Positions 15,096 to 22,861 of a stretch of 23,467 nucleotides of DNA are shown piece by piece. Position 1 is the stretch's first letter; each line of letters opens with the position of its first letter. Under the pieces are notes generated by a model, which ran no database searches, was not told where the DNA came from, and was given only the letters and a program-made list of their open reading frames with translations. This DNA comes from Bacteroidetes bacterium UBA6063. GTDB lineage: Bacteria; Bacteroidota; Bacteroidia; NS11-12g; UBA9320. The position numbers were made by a program, and so were the translations under genes. The stretch lies in NCBI GenBank assembly GCA_002428905.1, contig DIYD01000337.1:1-23467 (forward strand). Direction: 5' to 3'.

Positions 15096-16133
15096 ATGCA
15101 ACAGCTTTCCAATACATACCGGTCTGAACTACACGGTTTATACTTTCTGTGTAAGCCAAATTCCGCTATCATCGACGTATATATTATCGACCGTAAAAAG
15201 GTGATATACGACGAGGCAAGTGAAGGAGGGTATATATGCATTTGTCCGTTTACCAACGACACCCCAAATGCATATGCCATTATTGAGCATATAGAAATTA
15301 AGCTGGATGACTTTGGAGCGCTTGTTACCGGTATCGAGATTCAATTGGAACATGTGACGCAGGAAAACGACACAAGCAAAGAGCATTACATCGAGCATGT
15401 AATCAAGGCCTTGCATGCGTTCCGCACTGGTTTTATGGACAAAGTTGTACTTGCGCAAAGGCATCATGTGCCGGTTTCCAACCCTAAACCGCTGGAGCAA
15501 TACACTTCTCTTTTAGACAACACTGATTCGTACAGATATTTCTTCCACATTGAAGGTGAAACTACCTGGATGGGTGCAAGCCCCGAGCTTTTCCTCAAGT
15601 GCGAGAACAACCGTTTGGAGACTATGGCTTTGGCTGGCACCCGAAAACCGAGTTCACTCGACCAATGGGGTGAAAAAGAAGTTATGGAGCAAGCCATTGT
15701 TGGTGAGTTTATAACCGACCAGTTAAAAAAGCACGGATTCATCGATGTAGAGCTCGGTAAATCCTTTACCAAGAGACAGGGTAATTTAGAACATATATGT
15801 AGTCCTGTTTATGCCTCTTGCCCCGATACCATCGATTGGTCAATGGTCTTTCACAGTTTGCATCCAACACCCGCTTTAGCGGGTTACCCCAAAAACGAGG
15901 CAATGTGGTTTATCCAGCACACCGAAGATTTTGATCGGAGTTTATTTGGAGGTTATATGGGTGTTGTAGACGGTAATCAAATCGACTTATTTGTAAATAT
16001 TCGATGCGCACGATTACACCAAAATGTTTACCAATTGTATGCAGGTGCTGGGCTCAACAACCAATCCGACCCAGAAAAAGAATGGGAAGAGACCAACCAC
16101 AAACTGGAGATCATTCGGTCTATTCTTACCTAG
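15096..16133 (+). CDS. menF: Isochorismate synthase MenF
   Basis: The enzyme converts chorismate to isochorismate, the first committed step of menaquinone synthesis, the quinone that type-B succinate dehydrogenase reduces. The 345-residue protein is a compact member of the chorismate-binding family, with a short N-terminal part like other Bacteroidota MenF proteins. Motifs are DKVVLAQR (115-122, with the presumed general-base Lys116), GASPELFLK (160-168), LAGTRKP (179-185), HPTPALAGYP (256-265), FGGYMG (284-289) and LYAGAGL near the C-terminus. It follows menI by 2 bp and converges on the next gene with a 9-bp gap. No menD lies in this window. Salicylate synthase or PabB identity is less likely given menI next door. 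Confidence 0.85.
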   Translation: MQQLSNTYRSELHGLYFLCKPNSAIIDVYIIDRKKVIYDEASEGGYICICPFTNDTPNAYAIIEHIEIKLDDFGALVTGIEIQLEHVTQENDTSKEHYIEHVIKALHAFRTGFMDKVVLAQRHHVPVSNPKPLEQYTSLLDNTDSYRYFFHIEGETTWMGASPELFLKCENNRLETMALAGTRKPSSLDQWGEKEVMEQAIVGEFITDQLKKHGFIDVELGKSFTKRQGNLEHICSPVYASCPDTIDWSMVFHSLHPTPALAGYPKNEAMWFIQHTEDFDRSLFGGYMGVVDGNQIDLFVNIRCARLHQNVYQLYAGAGLNNQSDPEKEWEETNHKLEIIRSILT

Positions 16134-16142
16134 GTTCGCGTC

Positions 16143-18059
16143 TTAGAATTCAAAGTTAAACCCGACTCTGGCGCTGGTCAGAAATCCTCGAAACGATGTT
16201 TGCGGCCCTTGCTGTGTTATTTCTCCATCAATTCGCCAATCTTTCTTGCTTAGGTCATAAACAGACATCAGCGAACCGCCTATCGTAAGCGGACCAAGGT
16301 TAATATCTACATTGCCAACAAGACCGGCAGTGATTGCAGGGTTTCGGTAGACAGCCACACTTCGATCACCTACAAATCCAGAACTAACCGGATTTGGCGC
16401 ATTGGGATTTTCCTTAACAACCTTCCAGGTCAGCTGTGAATATCCTACCGAGCCTCCAATTTCAACGTCCAGAAATTTAACTCCGGCCAATAAATCATAG
16501 GTCAGAATACTTTTGTATATAAACGCTCTCAGGTTGGAAGTTACAGAACCAGTGGTATCGGTTTCAACGGCAGATAAGGTTGGTGAAATCCCAAAATAAG
16601 TGGTGCTGGTGAGTCCGTTCATCTCCGGACTACCCGTTGTAAATGCCAATCCAAAAATGGTCAATGGACTATCAAACAACGCATGATTCTCCGGACTATG
16701 CACTGCACTTACCGATGAAAAATCGATGTCGTACATGCCATGGGAGTAGACAATTTTACCACTTACTTCAGCATCGTAATCGTTGTAATCGAAATCCTCA
16801 CGATAGTACGGATGTTCCTTATCTGGATAATTTGAATTTAAGAACAGATAGTCGTAATCTTCCCCAAGGTACTCGCTCAATACCGTATCGCCTTTCAAAT
16901 CATACAGAAGTACCCGTCTATCATCCAAACTATCAAACAACTCCTCTATAAGGCTATGTGCATCAGCCCAGTCTTCTTTCCGATAAAGGTCTTCGCGTTT
17001 ATACATGATACCCATTGTTACCACGGCACTATCTAAATCAAACTTTCTTGAATTCTTTATGCGATGTGCAAGGCTTTTAAAAACATACCATTCACATGAA
17101 TTACCATCTACTTTTCGTTTTGACGAATGACAGCGGCCAAACTGGCCATAAAAGCCACCCTTTCTTGCACCGTACTCCTGAAGGAAACGTTTGTACATAT
17201 ATTTTTCACGGAAAACATAGTCCTGTACAGCTTTGGACGCATCGTAGTTTCGCCAGCGTATCGTTTCTCTTAAGCCAATAATGATCTCTTTGAACAACGG
17301 AAAGTTCTCACCCAGAAAATCCTGATAATGTTGCTCATGTACGGCAAAATTATCAACGATGGGTTTGATCGTTCCCATTAAGGAGTAATTCGTACCTAAG
17401 ATGCGTTCGAAAATCTTCTCAATTTCATCCTCATCATCTTCCCGATCCTTATTAAACACTTTCTTATCCTGATACATGGCCATGCCCACAATACTCTCGA
17501 TGTGCAGATCAATGCTATCGTGTGCCACATCGTCCTCAGGAATCAACATACTCAACACCTTAATTGCACCATATCCGCCGCGTTCAAGATCAATACCAAC
17601 CACCTGAACCATTTCAGAACTATCGAGTTTGCGGTTAAACTTCATGAGTTTATTGGCAGCCGTAGCATACTCCTCAAACATGTATTTTTTAATGACGTGA
17701 TAGTACTGCGAATCACCTGTAGTTATGTACTTATTAATCAGCCAAGAGCTTGACCTGCCGTGTTCCATGATTACATTACGCACACCTGCATATTTATGGA
17801 GGTATTTAATGTTTTGAACCCAAAGCCGACTATTGCTTTCCAGGTAAGTATGATTCTCTCCGGCCATAAAGACTTTCTTCTTCCAGTCGGCGGAATCGAA
17901 CACGGTATACCCCTTAAATTTCTTATTCTTCTTCAGTCGGATTGTATCGCTGAAATCAACAACAAAGTCCTCGGTTTGGGCGATGGAGGTCAGTGGCTTC
18001 AAGGTTAGTCCAAGGGCGATCAGCAAACATAACGCTGATGCATAATAAAATTTACTCAC
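16143..18059 (-). CDS. Exported erythromycin-esterase-like protein with predicted C-terminal beta-barrel (GTG start)
   Basis: The 638-residue protein starts with GTG preceded by an in-frame TGA, and a signal peptide ending TSIAQ (residue 28). Residues about 40-400 look like the erythromycin esterase (EreA/B)/Tiki-like fold: AGENH with Glu68 and His70, VIMEHG with Glu99, GIDLER (155-160), the helix RWRNYDASKAVQDYVF (268-283), and GQFGRCHSSK with His311 where EreB has its later catalytic His. From about 455 the chain becomes alternating hydrophobic/aromatic strands with short turns and ends ...RVGFNFEF, as outer-membrane barrels do. About eight strands fit. It is the last gene of an antiporter-aat operon, 12 bp after aat. 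Substrate is unknown and macrolide resistance is not implied. Confidence 0.65.
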   Translation of the reverse strand: MSKFYYASALCLLIALGLTLKPLTSIAQTEDFVVDFSDTIRLKKNKKFKGYTVFDSADWKKKVFMAGENHTYLESNSRLWVQNIKYLHKYAGVRNVIMEHGRSSSWLINKYITTGDSQYYHVIKKYMFEEYATAANKLMKFNRKLDSSEMVQVVGIDLERGGYGAIKVLSMLIPEDDVAHDSIDLHIESIVGMAMYQDKKVFNKDREDDEDEIEKIFERILGTNYSLMGTIKPIVDNFAVHEQHYQDFLGENFPLFKEIIIGLRETIRWRNYDASKAVQDYVFREKYMYKRFLQEYGARKGGFYGQFGRCHSSKRKVDGNSCEWYVFKSLAHRIKNSRKFDLDSAVVTMGIMYKREDLYRKEDWADAHSLIEELFDSLDDRRVLLYDLKGDTVLSEYLGEDYDYLFLNSNYPDKEHPYYREDFDYNDYDAEVSGKIVYSHGMYDIDFSSVSAVHSPENHALFDSPLTIFGLAFTTGSPEMNGLTSTTYFGISPTLSAVETDTTGSVTSNLRAFIYKSILTYDLLAGVKFLDVEIGGSVGYSQLTWKVVKENPNAPNPVSSGFVGDRSVAVYRNPAITAGLVGNVDINLGPLTIGGSLMSVYDLSKKDWRIDGEITQQGPQTSFRGFLTSARVGFNFEF

Positions 18060-18071
18060 TCACAATTATAG

Positions 18072-18641
18072 CTAATTACCAAGTGCGATGGATAATTGCT
18101 TCATATAAATTTCGTCAGGAATTTCGATTGCTCCAAATTGCGTGAGATGTTCATTTAAATATTGGGTATCAAGGAGTATGTACCGCTCGGATTTCAGGTA
18201 TTCAACCAAATAAACCAGGGCTAACTTACTCGTATTGCTTTCTCTGCTAAACATGCTTTCACCGAAAAACGCCTTACCAAGATGTACTCCATAGAGTCCC
18301 CCAACCAACTCACCTCCTTTCCATACCTCAAAGCTTGATGCATAACCAAGATGATGCAGCTCTACATACGCTTCCACAATCTCTTCACTAATCCAGGTGA
18401 TATCTCTGTCGGCACACGAACGTATAACCGACTCAAAGGCTGTATTTCGTTTAAAAGAATACGTGTTTTTACGCCACAAACGCTTAAGATTTTTGCTTAC
18501 GTGAAATTGATCTAGGGGCAGTACCCCTCTGTTTTGCGGTCGATGCCAATAGACCTGTTGGTCGTCTTCCTCATGTGCCATGGGGAAGTAACCGTTTGAG
18601 TAAGCGTATATAAGTTGTCCAGGCGTTATCTCTTCAGCCAT
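18072..18641 (-). CDS. aat: Leucyl/phenylalanyl-tRNA-protein transferase
   Basis: Aat adds Leu or Phe from aminoacyl-tRNA to the N-terminus of proteins starting with Lys or Arg, marking them for ClpS/ClpAP degradation (N-end rule). The 189-residue protein has the family blocks AYSNGYFPM (13-21), NRGVLPLDQFHVSKNL, TWISEEIVEAYVELHHLGYA, EVWKGGELVGGLYGV, FFGESMFS and LLDTQYLNEHLTQFGA. It is at the short end of the family. Two usual features differ: YWHRP replaces the common W-SP before RG, and ASSFEVW replaces AHSVEVW. The gene starts 1 bp after the antiporter stop, so the two are coupled. Confidence 0.93.
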   Translation of the reverse strand: MAEEITPGQLIYAYSNGYFPMAHEEDDQQVYWHRPQNRGVLPLDQFHVSKNLKRLWRKNTYSFKRNTAFESVIRSCADRDITWISEEIVEAYVELHHLGYASSFEVWKGGELVGGLYGVHLGKAFFGESMFSRESNTSKLALVYLVEYLKSERYILLDTQYLNEHLTQFGAIEIPDEIYMKQLSIALGN

Positions 18642-18642
18642 A

Positions 18643-19593
18643 CTAACCGATACCGCTAATCTTTAAAATGAATACCACATAAAACAACAAAAAGAGCATT
18701 CCTTCCCACCTCGACACCTTTTTATCCTGACTCAACAGATAAAAGAACACCGCTGCGACACCTAAAAAGATCATCGATGTTTGGGTCAGGCTCATATCCA
18801 TGTCAATAGGCTTAATAATGGAACATACTCCCGTAACCATAAACGAGTTGAAAATTGAAGATCCCAGAATGTTCCCGACGGCAATTTCCGGGTTTCCTGC
18901 CCGCGCTGCTGACACACTTACTGCCAGTTCGGGTAAGGTCGTACCCAGTGACAATACCGTTAAACTGATCAGCCCCTGATCAACATTCCAGGCATTCGCC
19001 ATGTCCACTACAGATTGTACGGTGTACTTTGCACCTACAAAGATCCCTAGTGCCGAAATCAAAACAATCACGATGTCTTTCCAATCGAGCGACTTAAGTT
19101 TACTTACTGTTTTTTCATCATTTAGTGTTGGCATATCTTCGGGCTTTTCAGAGCTCACCAGATAGAATTGATACACCAAAAAACCGGCAATTAGTATTAT
19201 GCCCTCTTGCAAGGTAACCTGACCATCGAGTAAAAACAGGATAAGAAAAGCTGCGGCACCCAGCATAAAATGGAGGTCAATAAAAATGTATTCTTTACCC
19301 AGCTGAATGCTGCGCTTTGCCACAACAGTTGTCACACCAAGAATCAAGAAGATATTCGAAATGTTGGCCCCAAGTACGTTACCAATGACAATCTCAGAAT
19401 GACCATCGACCGAGGCAATTATTCCAGAAATTAATTCTGGAAGTGATGTCCCTACAGCAACAATGACAACGCCTACCATGAACGGCGACAGTTTAAGCGA
19501 TAAACCGATTCGTTCAGCAGCTTCAGTGAAGTACTTCGATGCAAAAATGAGCAACGTTAAACTTCCCAGAAATATGGCCAGATAGAGGAGCAT
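18643..19593 (-). CDS. Ca2+:cation antiporter family protein (YrbG-like)
   Basis: CaCA-family exchangers move Ca2+ or other cations against Na+ or H+. The 316-residue protein has ten or so hydrophobic helices arranged as two inverted repeats. Each contains the alpha-repeat signature: GTSLPELISGIIAS with GNVLGANISNIF in the first half, and GTTLPELAVSVSAA with GNILGSSIFNSF in the second. The acidic residues in the LPEL motifs are the expected cation ligands. The frame can be extended two codons to a TTG at 19599, but ATG at 19593 is the better start and sits about 18 bp from a TAnnTTTG box. It leads an operon with aat and the esterase-barrel gene. Ion specificity is not decidable from sequence. 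Confidence 0.88.
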   Translation of the reverse strand: MLLYLAIFLGSLTLLIFASKYFTEAAERIGLSLKLSPFMVGVVIVAVGTSLPELISGIIASVDGHSEIVIGNVLGANISNIFLILGVTTVVAKRSIQLGKEYIFIDLHFMLGAAAFLILFLLDGQVTLQEGIILIAGFLVYQFYLVSSEKPEDMPTLNDEKTVSKLKSLDWKDIVIVLISALGIFVGAKYTVQSVVDMANAWNVDQGLISLTVLSLGTTLPELAVSVSAARAGNPEIAVGNILGSSIFNSFMVTGVCSIIKPIDMDMSLTQTSMIFLGVAAVFFYLLSQDKKVSRWEGMLFLLFYVVFILKISGIG

Positions 19594-19610
19594 ATTCAAC
19601 TAATTTGAGA

Positions 19611-19618
19611 CAAATGTA
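19611..19618 (-). promoter_or_regulatory. -7 promoter box of the antiporter-aat-esterase operon
   Basis: On the minus strand TACATTTG matches TAnnTTTG exactly and ends 17 bp before the chosen ATG at 19593, implying a leader of about 12 nt. No clear TTTG or TTG occurs at -33. Confidence 0.45.
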
Positions 19619-19755
19619 AGGAGGTCTTGTTTATTGTGCATTTCTAATTTCTGGATCACCGAATTCAAATTGAAACGGGATTGGAAGATTGCGAAGCACA
19701 ATCGACTGTTTATCAATAGATTACAAATGGCACGTGGTTTGAATTTCTACAACAA

Positions 19756-19853
19756 GTTCTGGAGGAATACCTATCGCAATGTTACCTCCGGCACAGTTTG
19801 ACAATAGTCAAAATCGCATGTTATCAAAAGGGGCTGAGTTCAGCCCTTTTTTT
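19756..19853 (+). ncRNA. Candidate structured RNA or attenuator ahead of pnuC
   Basis: Three hairpins follow one another. The first pairs GTTCTGGAGG (19756-19765) with CCTCCGGCAC (19785-19794), with one mismatch and one G-T wobble, closing a 19-nt loop. The second is TTTGAC-AATA-GTCAAA (19797-19812), perfect. The third is a strong intrinsic terminator (19826-19853). It is the longest gene-free stretch of the window (19594-19892). I see none of the consensus of TPP, FMN, cobalamin or SAM riboswitches, and no plus-strand TAnnTTTG upstream. It may be a small RNA ending at the terminator or a leader controlling pnuC. Earlier sequence (19640-19755) adds only GATTG-N7-CAATC (19687-19703) and TTCAA-A-TTGAA. 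Confidence 0.3.
19826..19853 (+). terminator. Strong Rho-independent terminator upstream of pnuC
   Basis: AAAAGGGGCTG (19826-19836) pairs with CAGCCCTTTTT (19841-19851) around an AGTT loop, with one G-U pair, and the T-run continues to 19853. It faces pnuC, 39 bp before its ATG. No protein gene on the plus strand ends upstream, so it must end a non-coding transcript or attenuate a pnuC leader. Confidence 0.85.
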
Positions 19854-19878
19854 ATTCGTATCGCTTCTCGCAAAAAGG

Positions 19879-19886
19879 TACTTTTG
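19879..19886 (+). promoter_or_regulatory. Possible pnuC -7 box
   Basis: TACTTTTG matches TAnnTTTG exactly, 6 bp before the pnuC ATG, downstream of the terminator. If used, the pnuC transcript would be almost leaderless. No -33 TTTG is present (TTCG at 19855-19858 is the closest). Confidence 0.35.
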
Positions 19887-19892
19887 TCCCGC

Positions 19893-20507
19893 ATGAAAGA
19901 GACGTTCTGGCAACTTGTTCAACACCCTTATACCGAATGGATCGTATTAGGGCTTAACCTGATCTTCCTCATTCTACTGATTAAGGAAGATATTCGGTGT
20001 TGGTTGTTCGGCATTATTGCATCTACCCTCTCGGTTTTGGTGTTTCTCAGCCCAAATGTAAAACTGTATTCAGAGGCTTTACTTTATTCGGTTTACGTTG
20101 TTCTGGGTGTTTATGCCTGGATTCACTGGCACAAATCCAGCGAAACAGGGAAAATGCCCATTCAAACCTGGTCTTTTCAGGCGCATGTAAAATACATCGG
20201 TATTGGTATTGCCAGCTGGGTAATGCTGGCCTTATTCTTTGGTCGTTTTACAGATTCTGAAATGCCGTGGGCAGATGCATTCTCGACGGCATTTGCATTT
20301 GTAGCAACATACCTGGAGGCTAGAAAAATCCTGCGCTCCTGGGTGTACTGGATTATCCTGAACGGCTTCAGTATTTGGCTATATCAAGCAAGAGACCTAA
20401 AGGTCATGTCATTTATGATGGTGGGCTTTGCACTATTCAGTGTCCTAGGTTTGTATCAGTGGCATAAAAGTTATCGAAATCAGGTCACTACCTCGACTGC
20501 GGATTGA
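19893..20507 (+). CDS. pnuC: PnuC-family vitamin/nicotinamide riboside transporter
   Basis: PnuC proteins let nicotinamide riboside enter by facilitated diffusion, trapped by phosphorylation, and feed NAD synthesis. Close relatives carry thiamine (PnuT) or riboflavin (PnuX). The 204-residue protein has seven or so helices and family motifs: WLFGIIAS (about 37-44), SEALLYSVYVVLGVYAWIHW (60-79), DAFSTAFAFVATYLEARKIL and SWVYWIILNGFSIWLYQARD, and GLYQWHKS at the end. The frame is open back to 19779, but that part translates the terminator hairpin, so ATG 19893 (MKETFWQLVQHPYTEW) is chosen. No kinase or TPP riboswitch is adjacent to settle the substrate. The 3' end overlaps the convergent membrane protein gene by 20 bp. 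Confidence 0.88.
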   Translation: MKETFWQLVQHPYTEWIVLGLNLIFLILLIKEDIRCWLFGIIASTLSVLVFLSPNVKLYSEALLYSVYVVLGVYAWIHWHKSSETGKMPIQTWSFQAHVKYIGIGIASWVMLALFFGRFTDSEMPWADAFSTAFAFVATYLEARKILRSWVYWIILNGFSIWLYQARDLKVMSFMMVGFALFSVLGLYQWHKSYRNQVTTSTAD

Positions 20508-21885
20508 TGTAAATCTTTCGGTAAAATCTCCCGAACACCCACGTTGCAAGTAAGGCCGATGCCACAGATGCGATAACGACAACCTCCCGGAATGCTTCAT
20601 TAGTCAGTAATTCAACACACTCACAATGTACCTCGGCATAACGGCGAGAACAGCAGTCACGCAAATCGCGAATCAGGGCCATAAACATCGGCACAATAAA
20701 CGGCACATAAATGTGTAAACTGATGGCATATGCCTTTCTGAATGTCGATTTAAAGTTGCTAAAGAAGGCAACAAATATGGCCAGGGAAGTAAATAAGATG
20801 AGCAAAATGAGGATGAATGTCTCTTCGTCGTTGTGGAAGTTCGGCAGTGCAAACTCCAGTAAGGCGAACAATATACCAAACACGGTCGGCTGCAATGCTG
20901 AAATCAACATCGCCCACCCAAAATGGGCTATACGTACAGAACACAAAACAATCAACAAGACTGCAATACCCAAAGCTATTAGCAGGTAGTATTTCCAGAA
21001 GTAAATATCTCCGACAAAAAATGGCCCATTATATACTTCGTAATGCTCGTTGTAATTGATGGCTCGTTGAAAGTCGTCATTAAATCCAATATGGTTATAG
21101 GCTACGTGATCATCTTTGCTGTTTCGCAGATACACTTTAGGGGCAAAACAATTCGTTCGAATGATTTCGTCTTCCGATTTGTGCTCAAACCGGGCACCAT
21201 ATTTTATTGCGATCGCTCTAAAGTCTCTAATCTCTTGTCGCGCTTGCTCCAGTGATATGGTATCCAATTGTCCGTTGCCATAATAACTGCTCATTGAACT
21301 TCTGAAAAAAATGATGCTGTCACGCGTGAGATTGTATTTATACATCGTGTACCTCCTGGGATCATTGTATCGATCGTAGTCATACTCATAAACTTCACCG
21401 TTATCAACCGCGTTTTTTAAGCGGTACATATGAGCGTAGCCGTTGTCTAGAATCTCTCGGTCCTGACTATAGGTTTCATCGTTAAGTTCGAGCTCTGCTC
21501 GTAAAAAAGCCCCAACATTTGCTGCCATTGGCATAGCCGTAATAAAGGCAAATACAGCAATATAGTACAGGAAGGTTCTAAAGCTGTACGTATACGGTAA
21601 CGACGTATGTATTCGTTTCGAATTAAACTTTACCTGCCTGATAATAAACAGAATAGCCAACGTAATGGTGGGCAACACCATAATCAGATTGGTACTTGCA
21701 TAGAAATCTCGGTAGTCACTCCAACGAGGCAACGGACTCAACGAGTAGGTCGCACCAATCAGCGTGAGAATAATGGAAATTACTACCACAAGCGGAATGT
21801 AGATATGTACGCCAAGCACCCATAAAACCGGTCTGGAACGCAACAGTTTATCGTCGAAGCGACGGAATGCATCTAAAAGTTTCAT
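20488..21885 (-). CDS. Putative ABC-associated membrane protein of unknown function
   Basis: The 465-residue protein has about eight helices: 20-46, 66-84, 103-127, 297-318, 322-344, 356-376, 387-405 and 434-453. A large soluble region rich in Tyr, Asp, Asn and Arg (about 129-296) lies between helices 3 and 4. With the N-terminus inside, this domain is extracytoplasmic. So is the loop 406-433, which holds four cysteines, CC at 411-412 and CEC at 421-423. Its ATG overlaps the upstream ATPase stop as ATGA, so it is very probably the membrane subunit of that ABC system. It lacks the usual ABC-2 layout with the soluble domain after helix 1, and I cannot name a family. The substrate is unknown. 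Confidence 0.7.
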   Translation of the reverse strand: MKLLDAFRRFDDKLLRSRPVLWVLGVHIYIPLVVVISIILTLIGATYSLSPLPRWSDYRDFYASTNLIMVLPTITLAILFIIRQVKFNSKRIHTSLPYTYSFRTFLYYIAVFAFITAMPMAANVGAFLRAELELNDETYSQDREILDNGYAHMYRLKNAVDNGEVYEYDYDRYNDPRRYTMYKYNLTRDSIIFFRSSMSSYYGNGQLDTISLEQARQEIRDFRAIAIKYGARFEHKSEDEIIRTNCFAPKVYLRNSKDDHVAYNHIGFNDDFQRAINYNEHYEVYNGPFFVGDIYFWKYYLLIALGIAVLLIVLCSVRIAHFGWAMLISALQPTVFGILFALLEFALPNFHNDEETFILILLILFTSLAIFVAFFSNFKSTFRKAYAISLHIYVPFIVPMFMALIRDLRDCCSRRYAEVHCECVELLTNEAFREVVVIASVASALLATWVFGRFYRKIYINPQSR

Positions 21886-22793
21886 GAGGCAAATAATCGT
21901 TTGGTTGATTTACTAATGTTTCGGTAGTATTTAATGGAAATGTCTTCAGCAATCAAAGCTTTGAGGAGATCATTATCGCTTTCAATATCATCCATATGAA
22001 CCTGTACATATTCACCATTAAAACCATGATGCAATTCACTGGCCTGCAGATAGGAGACCAATCGCTCTTTGTCGCCGGGTTCTACTTGAATCTCAAACAC
22101 ATGGCTCCCATTATCGTCTTTTAAATCATTCACTGACCCACTGAAAATTGTCTTACCCTGTTGCAGAAAGATCATATGATCCGAAACGGTTTCGATTTCG
22201 TGTAGCTGCTGACTGCTCAAAATCACGGCGGTGGGGTAACTCTTATCTCGAAGAATATTTTTTAAATCGCTCAGGAACTTTTGCTGTGTATTGATATCGA
22301 GGTTCGCCAGGGGTTCGTCTAGAACCAATAGGTTTGGCTTTCCGATGAGCACTCGGGCCAGTTCAAAGCGCAACCGGTAACCCGTTGATATTTCGGTCCA
22401 TTTCAGATGTTTGTAATCCATTAAACCCAGAAACTCCAATATCTCATCTACATACGTATCGATGCTGTTTGCTTCGATATTCTCCATTCCTGCTTTCAGC
22501 TTGAGGTTTTGAATTAAGCTGCCATACCAACGTGGGATACGTTGAGGAATGAATGCAATTTTCAGCTTAATATCTGGCCAGTCCAGGTCACCTGTCTTCG
22601 ACTCTCCGAAGTAAGCCATCTGGCCATCGGCGGCAAGTTCGCCAGCTATTATATTGAGTAATGTTGTCTTTCCGTTTCCGTTTTCACCAACCACACCGGT
22701 AATGGTGCCCTCCCCGAGGTTAACTTCGGGTACCTTAAGTTCAAAACGTGATCGCGGAAACTTCTTGTAAAGATTGGAAGCTTGAAAGATCAT
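21882..22793 (-). CDS. ABC transporter ATP-binding protein with atypical signature and H-loop
   Basis: The 303-residue protein is an ABC ATPase: Walker A GENGNGKTT (36-44), Gln-loop FIPQ with Gln84, and Walker B LLVLDEP (155-161) with the catalytic Glu160. The signature is ISTGY (135-139) instead of LSGGQ. The position of the usual H-loop His is Gln195 in ILSSQQLHEIE. Residues about 225-303 form a C-terminal domain seen in single-domain exporter ATPases. It is followed by the coupled membrane protein gene (4-bp overlap) and preceded by the biotin carboxylase gene (68-bp gap, no clear promoter). Together they look like a two-gene ABC system rather than a housekeeping transporter. Reduced or regulated ATP hydrolysis is possible. 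Confidence 0.85.
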   Translation of the reverse strand: MIFQASNLYKKFPRSRFELKVPEVNLGEGTITGVVGENGNGKTTLLNIIAGELAADGQMAYFGESKTGDLDWPDIKLKIAFIPQRIPRWYGSLIQNLKLKAGMENIEANSIDTYVDEILEFLGLMDYKHLKWTEISTGYRLRFELARVLIGKPNLLVLDEPLANLDINTQQKFLSDLKNILRDKSYPTAVILSSQQLHEIETVSDHMIFLQQGKTIFSGSVNDLKDDNGSHVFEIQVEPGDKERLVSYLQASELHHGFNGEYVQVHMDDIESDNDLLKALIAEDISIKYYRNISKSTKRLFAS

Positions 22794-22861
22794 GTGGTAA
22801 TACGATTATGTCAATAACGCACAATGTACTACCTTATTATTAAACCAAATAAAATCGGTGT

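Noticed and set aside
15138..15500. 120-codon minus-strand ORF opposite menF
   Set aside because: Lies fully within menF on the other strand, with no motif or plausible start context.
19700..19860. TPP or NAD-type riboswitch before pnuC
   Set aside because: The conserved TPP segments (CTGAGA, ACCTGAT) and other consensuses I know are absent. A structured element is still reported as a candidate without a class.
19779..19892. Upstream extension of the pnuC frame
   Set aside because: It translates the terminator hairpin (KGAEFSPFF is typical of such translations) and is not part of the PnuC family. The ATG at 19893 gives the usual N-terminus.
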